A stretch of DNA of 64,000 nucleotides from Falciphora oryzae (GCA_000733355.1 JNVV01000022.1:269319-333318), one strand, 5' to 3'; counted from the stretch's first letter, positions 1 through 11,682 are shown. A program made the numbers and translations. Notes: generated by a model from the letters alone, not told the origin.

Positions 1-576
1 AGGCATTTGCACTGGAAATACCCGCCAGGGACGAGCCCCAAAACATCCTCGCGGACAGCCCTGCACGCCTGCATGAGACTGTATTGTGATATGGGTTTTG
101 GGCCGCAGCTCTAGGCCATGGACTGCCCCCAGGATTATCTGCTGCCTTATCTCGCGGGGGAGGCGGAGCAGATAAAATGGCTTGTCCGCCTTGTTGCTTG
201 ACCACCAGGTGAGCATTTCGCTGAATCTGATCGCTCGCAGCTGGCTGGATTTGTTGTTGGATAGGGTAAGAGGCTGGGTCGTGGTTGAGAGTGGCGTGGA
301 TACTAGAGCGTAAGGTGATGTTAAGGGGAATGCACCATCTACCAGTTCGATGAGTTCTTGTCTAGGAGGCAGCTTCGTTACATGTTGACGAATCTATCCA
401 TCGGATAAGTCTCGTAATTGCCAGGAGTAGTGGAGATGATTAAACATTATCGGGAGAGGCGAACCCTCTGCCTTGAGTTGACTGGTTTCCACCGGTGCCT
501 TTTAGTCCTGTTGAACTTTGGGAACGCCCCTGAAAGGATAAGAGAATAGCACGCAAGTGCCTCGATGCACCCGATT
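1..576. other. Intergenic, no gene seen
   Basis: No frame in this stretch gives a recognisable protein or conserved RNA. It lies beyond the stop codon of the minus-strand regulator that ends at 577 and would contain its 3' untranslated region. A gene lying mostly outside the window cannot be excluded. Confidence 0.5.
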
Positions 577-3070
577 TCAGAGAACCACGAGTTTATCCGT
601 CTCAGTGCCTCCAAACCACGGGAAAAGGGGGAATTGAAGCCTCCTATTGCGCCCATTGAGAGGATCGTGTGGACTCCGATCCTTCTCAAGCTCAAAACTG
701 GCATCCCGTTCTGTTCGAGCCTCGTCGCCCGGGCTAGAAATGTCGATTGGTTTTTGATATCGTTCGAGGGCTTCATTCGCTTCGGCGGTGCTTCGCCAAG
801 ATGCATTAGGAGAATAAGATGATTTAGGTCGCGAAGCCGCATAGTCTGTAGGCGTTATATCTCGAGTGATGCTGCTGTGTGTTGTGGCCGAGGATAGCCC
901 ACTGCTGCGAGTCGGGGGAGAGGCGCGGTCGGCCACGTCAGTCTCGAAACCGTCATCGCCGCTTTCTTCATCTTCAGAAACATTGTTCTGGTGTAGGAGG
1001 CTGTGAATGGCTAGCTTTTGGCGGGTGCGTTCAGCCCATGACATGTGCTGCTCGGAATGCTTGGGTTTGGCTATGGCGTCGGGTGTCTGGCTTTTCACCT
1101 TTTCTAATGCTTTTACATCGTTGCCCATAGCGTCCTCAAAACTTTCGCCATTCTGAAAGAGGGTGGGGGACGAAGACGGAAGAGACGATTCTCGATTAGA
1201 CACCAGTCTTTCGATATCGTCGATAATGGGCCTGACTAGGGGAGATGAGGGAAACAGCCGCTTCAGGGCAGCCAAGGCGAGCTCCGCCTGCTTGATTGCA
1301 GTGTCAGGGGTTGCGTTTGCGTGGTCGGTGGCATTGTGCTGGCGGGAACTGCAAATGTCAAGCGTGAGACGGATGGCGTGGTACGCACAGAGCGCGGTGT
1401 CATATTCGAGAAGGGGTAAGGAGACGCTGAGCTGATCTAGAGTCGATAGCGTCCCGGTTATTGCGAGGGCGTGTTCTAGACAAAGGCGCGCGGCGCTGGA
1501 CTTGTGGTGTTCATCAAGCTGAGCCAGAGCTGGAATCGGAACGGCTTGCGAGTAGCCGGCCAAGACTAGCCTGTGGAGATCGCAATGGCACTGATGCCAT
1601 GAAAGATTGAATGCAATATGGCGAGGGAGCCATGGGTCCTCGAGCAGTGCGGATATCCTGGAGGAAGTCAGAGCTGGTGGCATCGGCATCTGGGATGCAA
1701 TATCTGCCAGCTGGTCGCTAAGCTCTTTTGTGCGACTAGCCAGCTTTTGGGGCTCGCTGGCTAGACTTGTAATCCTCCTAGTCAGCCTCATGATTTCTCT
1801 CCGGACCGTCTCCAGGTTCACAAAGAGACTGTATGCGCCGAGATCGTCGGCCTCTGGCGCAGCTCGAGTGCCGGGAGAGGCCAGCTGGGAGTAATTGAAG
1901 GCCCTCTCGTGGCTAGGAGGCTGTATGCTGATGTTGTCGAGAGGGAAAAGCTCGAACTCTGTCAGACCAAGAGAGAAATAGCGATCTATCAGTCTAAGTG
2001 ACCACATCGTTCGCCTTCGTGTCTCCTGGCCGGCAAAGTCTAGCCTGGGTCTTTCGTGATTCAAGCCGATGATAATGGCTGCCCGCGAGGCGAGAGACGA
2101 AAGCATAAATGCCTTCTGGAAGCTTCCAGTCTCCATGAGGTAACTGATGACCAACAGGAGAGCCTGGAGGCGTGGCAGGGAGGGAGCCTCGAGATGTTGC
2201 CAAATGAGCTGCTCTGCCATACGTGCCCATATGCCGCTGTCCTCGCGACGGGTTCGCAGGCCATGGTTCGAGTGGAGCGCAGCGATGCCACAGATAGCAA
2301 AGGCGAGGGCCTTCTCTAGCCGGCCCTGCCTGGCAAGCTCTTTCGTCGAAGCTGGGTGTAGAAATGAAAAGCAGGGCAGCGGATAGCTACGGGCGAAAAA
2401 TCGGTCAACCAGATGGGGGACATGCTGGTTCAGAAGAGGGGAGTCACTATAGTGTACGGGAAACAACGGTAAGCCACTGCCAGTTTATATCAAAAGAGAG
2501 CCCGAGAATTGGAATGGAATGCTGAACGAACTTCTCGATAGGGGAGTCCGGCGCGTGGCTGTCGACGCCATCAGGGGACAAAGCCGAGGCAGGCGCCGAG
2601 GCATGGACACTTGGCCTCCTAGCAGAAACGATACCGATTGTCTGGACAGACCCTGGGGCAGCTTGTCTCTTGAGGGCAGGATACTGGCAGGCTATGCCAC
2701 GGCGTTCACAGGTGGTGCAATGCGGCAGAGTCCCGGAACAGCGGACTTTCATTTTCCTGCAGGCAGTGCAGGCCCTGCTCCCGCGCCGGCGTTTGGGGCG
2801 GAGCTGGACGACGAGCTCCTCTGTCGAGTCATCCTGGAGATCCAGGTCGGTGATGCTCGGCGCTGCCAGGGAGCAGGTGAAGTTAAGGCGTAGGCAGTTG
2901 CCACAACCGTCTTGCCGGCCGTCGCAGCGAACCTGGAGACAGCGTTAGTCGACATGCGGTCACGGAGAGCGCAGTGGGAACGGGCCAACCTTGCGCAAAC
3001 GGCATTGTCGACATGTTGTCTTTGTAGGCCCTGAAGACGGGAAGCATGTAGTGTATTGATCCAGGTCCAT
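577..3070 (-). CDS. Zn(II)2Cys6 transcription factor with two tandem zinc clusters
   Basis: Predicted nuclear DNA-binding regulator of 793 residues in three exons: 3070-2990, 2932-2532 and 2476-577. Intron 1 (57 nt, GT-AG, CTAAC branch site) sits between the K and V of the first cluster. Joining these exons gives two perfect clusters of the form C-x2-C-x6-C-x6-C-x2-C-x6-C. The first starts CRQCRLRKVRC and the second, about 55 residues later, starts CTACRKMKVRC. A basic RPKRRRG stretch lies between them. Exon 3 carries a fungal-specific transcription factor domain (LLNQHVPHLVDRFF, then RRRTMWSLRLIDRYFS) and a Ser/acidic C-terminal tail. Intron 2 (55 nt) was chosen because it joins the frames without a stop, but an acceptor 30 nt downstream would also work. 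The start at 3070 is the nearest ATG in frame. A second DNA-binding cluster is unusual because most of this family has one. Target genes are unknown. Confidence 0.8.
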
Positions 3071-4388
3071 TTTTGCTTGGTCGATAGCCGCACAGAGAGG
3101 ATACGGCAAGGCCCGGCGGGTGCCTGTATTATTAGGTGGCTCCGGGAAGACCAGCGCCCTCTCCTGCTGCTCGAGATAAGAGATGATAACAAGAAGTTTA
3201 CCAGCAATTTTACAGGCCGAGACGCTTAAGAGAGAAAGCAAAACAAGGAGAAGAAGTCGAGACAAGTCTAAGCCGTCTCTGCGAAGAATATCGTCAAGCC
3301 ACTATTGCTGCTCTTGCTGCTGACCGCGATGTTAACCAGACGGACGAAAAGCAAGCGAACAAGCCCATCCCGACGATGGGCAAGTCAGGACACACGTCGG
3401 CCACTGAAGGCGGGCAGGCCATGGTCGGGGGCAATGATGGGATTCATGCTGCAATAAGGGTGTGGATGGTGTGCTCGCGAAACACCAGACCCCCACAGCC
3501 CTCCGCACGCAAGTCCAGGCTAGTCTGACGTGCTGCGTTGGCCAATCCAGGGGGGGCCCTGGCGCGGGACTGGCAGGGCGGGCGGGCCCAACGTCGTTAT
3601 CAATGCTCGTCTGCGCCCCGTCGATCGCCCGCGGGGGCCTTTCGGCTGCCGGTGCAGACCCGAATATGTGATGGCGACCAGGGTATTTCTCTCGGTCCTG
3701 CGAGATAGCGGAAGCGTTGTGTTCAAGAAGGCGAGCCAATCGTTGGCAAGAAAGAAGGGAGCTAAAACGGATACCCCGGACGATTGTGACGAATGAGCCC
3801 TCGACCGTCGGATTTGACGCACCAAGTCCGGGTTTCGTTGTTCTTTTTCTCTATCCTCCATTCCGCCTCGGGCTCTTCTTATCTCGGCACTGAGCTAGCA
3901 AGCCTGGGCCCCGCGATAGGGATGGACGGTGACGCGACATGGACGGGAACAGTGAGAGTGGCAGATAGGAGAACGTCGAGCTCGTCCAATTCGGGCAGCT
4001 GCCACAAGAGCTAAATACGCCATTCGTGCAATATTATTGGCCGGATAGCAGGACCTGCCCCCAGGATTGAAGCTAACTGAAATACGGACAGTGTCACCCA
4101 CCTTGCTCAATCCTTTTGAGTGCCGTTAGATGCTTGTAGTGAAGATCAAATACCTTCGGCCAATCAAGAAACCCGAATCTTTTAGGTACCTGGCTTTATG
4201 TGTGAACTCCACACAAACGCTTGTACCTCGGCAAGTTGTCGTGACAGTACTTCGCCACCGGCGCTAATCGCAGAGATTTTTGCGCGAAACTCAGACCTTG
4301 GAGGTACAAGCACAAAGTGGGCCAGTCCTTCCTAATCCACGCTGTCTGCATCTAACAGCACTCAAAGGATAGAAGCACAGGCGACAAT
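3071..4388. other. Intergenic, no gene seen
   Basis: About 1.3 kb between the regulator promoter and the 3' end of the dehydrogenase pseudogene. Frames up to about 135 codons exist on both strands, but none shows a domain, a splice-supported extension or a compositional signature of a protein. It probably contains the promoter and 5' leader of the regulator. Confidence 0.5.
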
Positions 4389-5426
4389 TCAATTCAAACC
4401 ATGTCCCTCCTTTTCGGCCCAGTCCCAAAGCATTTTCCCCAACTCCGGGCTCCTGCTCAACTGGTTCCGATCCCTGCCAATTATTGTGCCAACGGGAGTG
4501 TAATATCCACCGTTGACCAAGTTGGACTTTGCCGTCGTTGCCGCCCAGACCTGCGTCCTAACGCCGATCTCGACCTTGGCGCCGAGAACCGACGCGTGGA
4601 GGTCAGCAGGCTAACCACCACCGGCGCCGTTGGTCTCGAAAATGTCTGTCTCCACGATGCCAGGGTACACCGAAACAGACGTGAGCCGCGGGTACCGCCG
4701 CGCAATCTCGGCCGCGTACACGAGGTTGGCCAGCTTGCTCTGCTCGTACCGCTGCACCGGGTAGAGTGAAGCCCCGTCGCCCTTGAGCGCGTCCCACGCG
4801 ATCCCGCCCCGTACAAACACCACGCGCGCGATCGAGCCCAGGCCGACGACCCGCACGTCGCCGTCGCTCCCGGGCCGCCCGGTCGTCTCGAGCAGCCGCG
4901 GCAGCAGCAGCTTGAAGAGCAGCGCGTGGCCCACGTGGTTGACTCCCCACCGCACCTCGTAACCTTCCGTCGTCGTCGACGCTGGCCCACCAAGCACCCC
5001 GGCGTTGAGCATGAGTATGTCGATCCGGTCTGTTGACGCCAGGAGTGTTTGCGCTGCTTTTTTGATCGAGTCGAACGAGCCGAGGCCCATCTCTAGGAAC
5101 CTCACCAGCGGTGTGCTGCCGGCCGCCCCTGCCACCTTCTGTATCTCTGTCACGGTCTCCTCACCCTTGACTTTGTTGCGCGATGCTATCCACTGAGGCT
5201 CATATGCGTGTTTTCCTCGTGTTAGCCATCACTCTTGGGTGAAGAAAAGAACGTACATCGAAGCAGAGACATGTTTACGCACAATCTCCGCAGGGCCTTG
5301 CTTGGCTAGCTCTATCGCGCTCTGCCTGCCGAGTCGCACGTTTCCCCCATTAATAACGACCACCTTCCCTGCCAGGGATGGCGGTGTCTCCTTGTCGAGG
5401 TTGATCGAGGGCGCCCTGGCACCCAT
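4389..5426 (-). pseudogene. Short-chain dehydrogenase/reductase with an in-frame stop
   Basis: NAD(P)-dependent oxidoreductase of the retinol-dehydrogenase/Bli-4-like SDR type. Exon 1 is 5426-5283 (48 codons). A 90-nt GT-AG intron (5193-5282) follows, and exon 2 resumes with WIASRNKVKGEE. Visible family features are NAGVLGG, NHVGHALL, the catalytic serine region GLGSIARVVF and the active-site YEQSK. A TAG at 4611-4613 ends the frame after VETDIFETNGAGGG. The same frame then continues open for 73 codons to TGA at 4389-4391 and contains the family C-terminus (QVWAATTAKS, GGYYTPVG, LWDWAEKEG). No GT-AG intron in the right phase removes the TAG, so it is a true in-frame stop or a sequence error. 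TGG to TAG is the simplest change. The nucleotide-binding motif is also unusual: INGGNVRLG where TGxxxGxG is expected. Recently inactivated gene or atypical paralogue. Confidence 0.7.
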
Positions 5427-6232
5427 GGTTACTGGCGATAAATCCCTAGGTTCTCGCGTTGATAAAGAGAAAAGGGCACACACCCGAATCTTGAGTTTCT
5501 GTGTTCTACCATTTCCATTATATTATGGACGGACTCCTATGTCCGTCTAAATGATAGCGGCCAGCTGGGCAATTGCCCATGTCTACCAATACCCTTTACG
5601 CCGGCCACAATCTTACTACTTTCGGCGGTTGGTGAACGCCAGCTCTCGCTCACTCCTAACAGTTCGAGGCTTTCTTTATTACCAACAACTCGCCCAGGCT
5701 CCCGGCCATCCTCGACGCGCATCCGCATTCTGTCTGCCCTGTGCAGCACTCAATACGGGTAGAGGGGTCAGGTTGATGGGACGACGCCATATGACTTGGG
5801 CAGGGACATGGATATGGAAGCAGAGCCATCGGATGAAGGGGCAAAACCACATGCAGATAACGGAACTGGCACCTTGACAAGAAGCGAAGGCTCGGCGATA
5901 CGTAGACTGAGTGTGTTTCCAAGCCCCGCTTTTGGTGACATTTGACGGCCACGCCGATCAAGAAGTCAAGAAGCTGAAAGCTGAACCTTGAACACTGCTA
6001 GCCACTTCCCGTACACCCACACTTTCGAGAGCAGCTCACCGAACGATACGGCTCCCCGTCTCCGAGCAAAACGATGTTTCAATCCGTCAAATTTTAGACT
6101 CGAATTTCAGCGGACTCCAATTTGATGTAGCTGATAAGCCACCAACGCTCAGGAAAAAAGATGACCCGTTCACAAGCCTTCCACCTAGAATTGGCACACA
6201 CATGAAAACGCCGATGCAACTTTTTGTTTTGA
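5427..6232. other. Intergenic, no gene seen
   Basis: About 0.8 kb between the SDR start and the aldo-keto reductase stop codon. Short frames on both strands show no recognisable protein. It must carry the SDR promoter and the reductase 3' end. Confidence 0.5.
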
Positions 6233-7234
6233 TTAAACAGAAACCGGCGCCTTGGCCGCCTCCGCCTCCTCGGGCCAGAGGTCGAGGCCGAACGTGTCTT
6301 TCATGTTGACGAACCTGGTCGGCTTGCGGCCCCTCGCGACCTTCCAGACGTCCTCGTAGTCGGCGTCGGAGAGCGCGGGCACCTCGAGGTTGGACGCGAT
6401 CCTGGCCGGGTTGCTGCTCTTGGGCAGCACGACGTAGCCGCGGCGGACGCCCCAGCCCAACAGGACCTGGGCGGGCGACAGGCCGCTGCGGCGCGCGATC
6501 TCGTTGAGCCGCGCGTCGTCGCGCAGGCGCTCGCCCGTGTGCGGCACCTGGTCCTGCGACCCCAGCGGCGAGTAGGCCTCGGGCAAGATCCCCCGGTCCT
6601 GGCAGAACGCTACGAGCTCCTCGTTGGGCAGGTACGGGTGAATCTCGACCTGGTTGACGGCCGGCTTGATCTCGGCCATGTCCAGCAGCTTCCGCAGCCC
6701 CGCGACGGTCCAGTTGGACACGCCGATGGCGCGCGTCTTGCCGCTGCGCTGCAGCCGCTCCATGGCGCGCCACGTCGGCTCCGGGTCATCAATCAAGGCT
6801 TTGTTTATGACGTACTTGCCGTCCAGGCCGAGTCTGGGCTGCATCTTCTCGTCGCGCTCGGCCGCGATGGGCCAGTGGACCAGGAAGAGGTCGACGTAGT
6901 CGAGCCCGAGGGCGTCGAGCGAGCTCTGCAGCGACCAGGCCACGTCCTCGGGCGCGTGCAGGTGGTTCCAGACCTTTGTGCACACAAAGAGGTCGGAGCG
7001 CGACACCGAGGTGTTCTCGGCGAGGAAGTCGCGGATGGCCCTCCCAATCTCGGCCTCGTTCTTGTAGTACCACGCGCAGTCGAGGTGCCTGTAGCCGGCC
7101 TCGAGCGCTGCCTTGGTGGCCTTGTGGGAGCCGTCGGGCGTCGATTCTGACGCCGCAAAGGTACCGAACCCCACGGCGGGGATCTCGACGCCGTTGTTCA
7201 GCCTGAACGTCTTGTTGGACAAAGAAGCCGGCAT
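6233..7234 (-). CDS. Aldo-keto reductase
   Basis: Single-exon NAD(P)H-dependent carbonyl/aldose reductase of 333 residues, the normal size for the family, probably cytosolic. It begins at the ATG at 7234 (MPASLSNKTFRLNNG). The frame stays open upstream to 7402, but the extra 56 residues are not family-like. The AKR tetrad is complete: D52 and Y57 in DCAWYYKNE, K87 in CTKVWN and H120 in LVHWP. GFGTF near residue 22, GVSNW and LPKSSNPARI are the other family marks, the last being the cofactor-phosphate-binding loop. The overall pattern is closest to fungal glycerol/xylose-type reductases, but the substrate cannot be fixed from sequence. The gene lies alone between spacers of 0.8 and 1.7 kb, and nothing in the context hints at a pathway. 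Confidence 0.93.
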   Translation of the reverse strand: MPASLSNKTFRLNNGVEIPAVGFGTFAASESTPDGSHKATKAALEAGYRHLDCAWYYKNEAEIGRAIRDFLAENTSVSRSDLFVCTKVWNHLHAPEDVAWSLQSSLDALGLDYVDLFLVHWPIAAERDEKMQPRLGLDGKYVINKALIDDPEPTWRAMERLQRSGKTRAIGVSNWTVAGLRKLLDMAEIKPAVNQVEIHPYLPNEELVAFCQDRGILPEAYSPLGSQDQVPHTGERLRDDARLNEIARRSGLSPAQVLLGWGVRRGYVVLPKSSNPARIASNLEVPALSDADYEDVWKVARGRKPTRFVNMKDTFGLDLWPEEAEAAKAPVSV

Positions 7235-8895
7235 AGTTGCTTTGAAGTTTCTTCGTGGGCTTTGATATCTTGTGTTTCTGTAGTTTCTAGAGTATATATC
7301 GAGTGAACTGTCGTTTGCTGGTGCGGGCGATGGGAAACAACCGAGCCTTGTACTTTCGTCTTCTGAAAAAATAATGTTGAGTGTGAGAGCGGGTGATGTC
7401 ATGAAATTTAATTTACACAGACAGGTGGTCAGATAAAACCAATGTGTCCAACATGTTCGGCGAAGGAAAAGAAAAATGACACAGCATGATACCGGGCGTC
7501 CCTGACATCATGGTAGCAAAACCCTTTGCAGATTTTTCAGGGTCTTCATCGACCACCCTTGACGGGCGACCCTCCACGGCGACTGGAGAATGCTATGGAG
7601 GCTGATGATGCGATAATGGAGAAGCACCGTGCCAGCCAGCCGTGGCGACGAGAGCTTTCCGCCGGGCTGACTCGGATAGCACCGAGCCAAGGCCATAATA
7701 CCAAGGCGATCGGGCCGTTGTACAGGAAGCGGCTTGGCGGGTGGAAAAAAGATAGATAAGAAAAAAAGAAGATTTTTTTTTTTTTTTTTTTTTTTTAAAC
7801 CCAAGTTGTCGAGGTTGATATCCACGCGGAGGGGTGCTGTCGCGGTTCGGATGATGTCATGGTGCCATGGTGGTTGACATAAACACAGTACGGAGCATAT
7901 ACCCGCTGGCTCTTATGATTTTATGGGCCACTAAACAGTGCAAGCCGGGTCGGGTCCCGCGAAACGCGGCATTTAGCCAGGGCGCTGTGCTGCGTGGCCG
8001 GCGCACGCAGGTCCACATCCATTGTCGGTGGCCCGCGGTGGACCGGAGCCGCAAAGGCGGGCCCGGTTTGGGTGGGCCCTTGCAAGGATGCTCGCAGCCG
8101 GCTGCGTTGACTTACACGGAGCGTTGGCACCGTTCTGCTGCAGGGAGCCAAGGGTCCCCTCGGCGGCCAAGTCGGCCCTGCTTAGCGGCTTGGAAGCTTG
8201 CCGTCTGGTCGGTGGAGCCCTCTCCGCCAGGCGACAACAACACGGCCAGCTGGGAAAGGTGACGTGGGCTGCTGAGTAGACGAGAAGGGTCCTGGTGTCG
8301 GCCCGGTGTCTTGCATGTCGGGAAATCGGTTTCAAGAGTATCCGCAACTTTCTCGACGCCCCAGTCTTTTGTATGGGAACTCGGTGACAATGTGGCATCG
8401 TCAGGTCGATGACGATGAACTCGGCATTTGAAGACCCTGAGTCAAGGACAAGAAGGGGCTTCCTTTTACACTGGGGAGGCGATAAGGGAGAAGGAAGCTG
8501 CTGGTAGCCGCGAGATACCACAGTGCCGCAACATCAGGCGACAGCGAGGTGAGCGGAGCAGTCGGTGGAGGATAGCGGAGAGAGAGATACGGCAGGGAAG
8601 ATAACTTACCCAGGGGGGTTTGGCCGTTGAGGACCCTGACGTCGAGACGAACTTTGATGAGGGAGAGGTGTGGCATGCGACTGTATATATGTAGAATGCT
8701 GCGGCCGCCCCTTGGGCCGTCTTGGGAGGTTTGCTGCCTTGTCTCCTTTCTTCACCTTATTATTAGCAGCTGAAGCGAAAGAAAGGATAGGGAAAAGTAG
8801 CTAAATCACCGATACTAGCTTTCATCACCATACCAAGTTCTTTCTCGTTTTCTTTTTGTTCTTTCCCCTTTATCTTCCTGATATTTTCGCCCACC
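7235..8895. other. Intergenic with T24 tract; probable promoter of the HAD gene
   Basis: About 1.7 kb between the divergently transcribed aldo-keto reductase and the HAD hydrolase. It holds a run of 24 T at 7773-7796, a TATA-like TATATAT near 8685 about 210 nt before the HAD start, and a pyrimidine-rich leader just upstream of that ATG. Several frames of 75-180 codons are present but none is protein-like. Confidence 0.55.
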
Positions 8896-10524
8896 ATGCC
8901 CATGTTCACAGAGGAAGACCTTGGTGTTGCGTCGACTCCCGTCAGCCCTCCTACCAAGAGGCCGGGAAGCCGACGGGTGCCCAACAGCGCCGAGGCCATG
9001 TCGCCAGGCTCGACTCTTCCCATCCCAGGCCGCGACTCCATCTCCCACCCCAACGGAGACAGTGAGCCGATCGAGGTGCCCGCGTCGCGCCCGTCCGTTT
9101 CCGAGGTGGACAAGTACATGCACAACCTGTCCATGTCGCCCTCGATGAGGGACAGGCGCGGCTCGCGCAACTCGTTCGGCACCTCGCTCCCAATCCCGCG
9201 CGTGCACCATCGGTCGCGCCTGTCGTCGGTCCACCACCCCAGCGCCGACGAGGACGGCGGCGACCGGCGCACGCGCCCGGGCATGCCGGTGCTGCAGTCA
9301 TCGCGCGCCATCATCACGTCGCAGATCCAGACCGTGGCGGTGGCCAAGGTGAAGAAGGCCAAGAACATGGCCTTCGCCTTCGACATCGACGGCGTGCTCG
9401 TCCACGGCGACAGGTTGATCCCCGAGGCCCGCCGCGCGCTCCAGATCCTTAACGGCGATAACGAGCTCGGCCTGCCCATCCCCCACATCTTCCTGACCAA
9501 CGGGTCCGGCAAGCCCGAGCAGGCCCGCTGTGACCAGCTGAGCAAGATCCTCGGCAGCAAGGTCGACACGGCCCAGTTCATCCAGAGCCACACGCCCATG
9601 TCGGCCCTGGCCGCCTACTATAACACAGTCCTGGTCGTCGGCGGCGAGGGGGCCAAGTGCCGCGACGTGGCCGAGCTGTACGGCTTCAAGGACACCGTCG
9701 TGCCCAACGACATTGTCGCGTGGGATCCGAGCATCGCGCCCTACCGCGTCTTCACCGAGGAGGAGCGCAAGGCCGCCCGCCCTAGGGACTTCACCAAGAC
9801 CAACATCGACGCCATCCTTGTTTTCTCCGACTCGCGTGACTATGCCACCGACATGCAGATCATCGTCGACCTTCTGCGCGCCGAGAACGGCAGGCTCGGC
9901 ACCGTGTGCAAGGGCGACCCCATTTCCCACCGCATCCCCATCTACTTCTCCCAGGGTGACCTGCTCTGCCCAACTGAGCACCCGATTCCCCGGATGAGCC
10001 AGGGCGCGTTCCGAATCGGTCTCGAGGCCATGTACAAGGCTCTGGTAAGTGCCGCTCGCTCGCCCTTCTTTTCTGTTCTGATTGTTCGAAAACACTTTTG
10101 CTGACGTCGGGAATCATCGCAGACCGGAGTCGACCTGGAGCGTACGGTGTACGGCAAGCCAGAGCTTGCGACATACAAGTACGCGGACGAGGTCCTGACC
10201 GAGTGGATGGGTGAGCTGTACGGTTCGCCTAGCGAGGAGCGGTTGCCCGAGAACATTTACATGATTGGCGACAATCCGGCTAGCGACATTGTGGGAGGCA
10301 ACATGTACGGATGGAACACATGCCTCGTCCGCACCGGCGTGTTCCAGGGCGGTGACAACGACGAGGAGAACCCGGCCAACTTCGGTGTCTTCCCCAACGT
10401 GCTCGAGGCCGTCCAGACCGCGCTGAGGAAGGAGCTCGGCGACGATTTCGTCATGAAGTTCGACGAGCACAGCGTCAACCCCGTCCTCAAGGGCACGGCG
10501 GACAGCGCGGCAGTCGAGATATAA
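8896..10524 (+). CDS. HAD-superfamily hydrolase, CECR5/YKR070W type
   Basis: Predicted phosphatase-like HAD protein of 516 residues in two exons: 8896-10044 and 10123-10524, with a 78-nt GTAAGT...GCAG intron. The HAD nucleophile motif FDIDGVL lies near residue 161, motif II is around FLTNGSG, and the C-terminal motif IYMIGDNPASDIVGG holds the metal-binding aspartates. The order and spacing fit the subfamily that includes yeast YKR070W and human CECR5 (HDHD5), which is mitochondrial in yeast. The first 130 residues are low complexity, rich in Ser/Pro/Arg, without an obvious domain, and could serve as a leader. The start codon has a good context (CCCACCATGCC). Biochemical substrate unknown. Confidence 0.92.
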
Positions 10525-11094
10525 CGATTGTGAACGACAAGGAGTCTTGCTTCGTTTTGAACCAGGAGTTTCGGGATATCCGAGACAATCGTTTGGGGCC
10601 GAGAATTATAGATGGCATAGCCTCTGGAGAGGCGCCAGCAGCATCAGCGAACGGCACGTTATACACTTTGGGTTATAGAAGATAATAGATTGGATTGACG
10701 ACAGCATACCATTCCTCGCTTGTTATGGCTGCACCTGTGTCAATCGAATATTAGTGCCCTGGGGTCTCCTAAGCAATAAGGGCTTCGCTGTGGACTGTCG
10801 CTTGCGATTGACGCTTGCTTGGTAAGGCTGCTGCCAAAGGATGTGATGTATATCTCAGACTTCGGCGGGCAAGCATCGAGTTCAACGACCTGATTGGATT
10901 CGCCTCAAGTCTCCGATACGTTTGTGGCGGGGCGGACGATCCTGCTTGAGTTCTCCAGGGCGAAGTCCATGGTCATCCCTTGGCTTTGCGTTGATGAGGC
11001 TGTTTGGCAGCCGAAGGGTTGTCCTGTCGACATCGGCGGTTGTCGGCGATCCGGTGACATGAATGTTTTGACATATAAACCTGGCGGTTTGGAG
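10525..11094. other. Convergent 3' spacer
   Basis: About 0.57 kb between the stop of the HAD gene and the stop of the minus-strand HIT gene. It should contain both 3' ends. I see no further gene, and the frames here are shadows of the HIT coding strand or random. Confidence 0.55.
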
Positions 11095-11682
11095 CTACAG
11101 TTTCGGCTTTGGCTGGTTGCCCGCCTCTTCCCGAAGCACCTCGGCGACAGAGTCTCGTATCCTCCGTGCGAGGTCCACCGCCTCGTCGTCGTCGAGCTCG
11201 GACCGAGTCCCGCGGCCAAACATGGTGAAGCGGTCGCTCCACTTGCCCTGCTCTCTGAGCTCGGGGCGGGGGATTATGTGGAAATGCAGGTGCGGCACTA
11301 CCTGGGCAGCTGCGGCGCCGTTGTTCTGGACAATGTTCCAGTCCGAGATGCCGGTGGCACGCACCACGGCCTCGGAGAGGACGCGGACGAAAAAGCCCAG
11401 CTCGCGCGACTCCTCTGCAGTTGCGGCCGTCAGCTTGGGCCGGTGCTCGCGCGGGCACAGTAGTATGTGGCCGCGCGACAGCGGCATGATGTCTAGGAAC
11501 GCGACGAGGAGTGTCGTTGACAGCAGGACGAAGGTTGCCGGGTCCGGGCTCGTCCTCTCCGGGCTGAGCGAGTCTGCCGAGGGCTCGGGCGGGCTCAGCG
11601 GGTCGAAGGCTGGATAGCTCGCCGAGATGTTGCAGAAGGGGCAGCTTTCCCTTGCTGGGGGCTCACCCTCGCCGAACGCCAT
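11095..11682 (-). CDS. HIT-family nucleotide hydrolase/transferase
   Basis: Small histidine-triad protein of 195 residues in a single exon. The active-site motif HLHFHIIP is intact, preceded by the usual N-terminal CPFCNI (a CxxC pair), the strand HILLCPREHRP and the NIVQNNGAAAAQ segment that lines the nucleotide pocket. Such proteins hydrolyse adenosine phosphoramidates or related nucleotides. The start at 11682 is the first ATG that gives a HIT-like N-terminus; the frame is open 47 codons further upstream. It is divergent from RPB12 (start 12383) with a 700-bp spacer. There is an insertion of about 25 residues rich in Pro, Ser and Glu after the CxxC segment. Confidence 0.9.
   Translation of the reverse strand: MAFGEGEPPARESCPFCNISASYPAFDPLSPPEPSADSLSPERTSPDPATFVLLSTTLLVAFLDIMPLSRGHILLCPREHRPKLTAATAEESRELGFFVRVLSEAVVRATGISDWNIVQNNGAAAAQVVPHLHFHIIPRPELREQGKWSDRFTMFGRGTRSELDDDEAVDLARRIRDSVAEVLREEAGNQPKPKL

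Noticed and set aside
3332..3861. Frames of 88-135 codons between the first two genes
   Set aside because: They overlap one another on both strands with no conserved feature; more likely spacer or leader sequence.
7508..8521. Several 90-180-codon frames upstream of the HAD gene
   Set aside because: They contain homopolymer-encoded runs such as poly-Lys from the T24 tract, or mutually overlap; no protein evidence.
10894..11617. Plus-strand frames of 166-189 codons
   Set aside because: They are antisense shadows of the HIT-family gene, whose motif on the minus strand is unmistakable.
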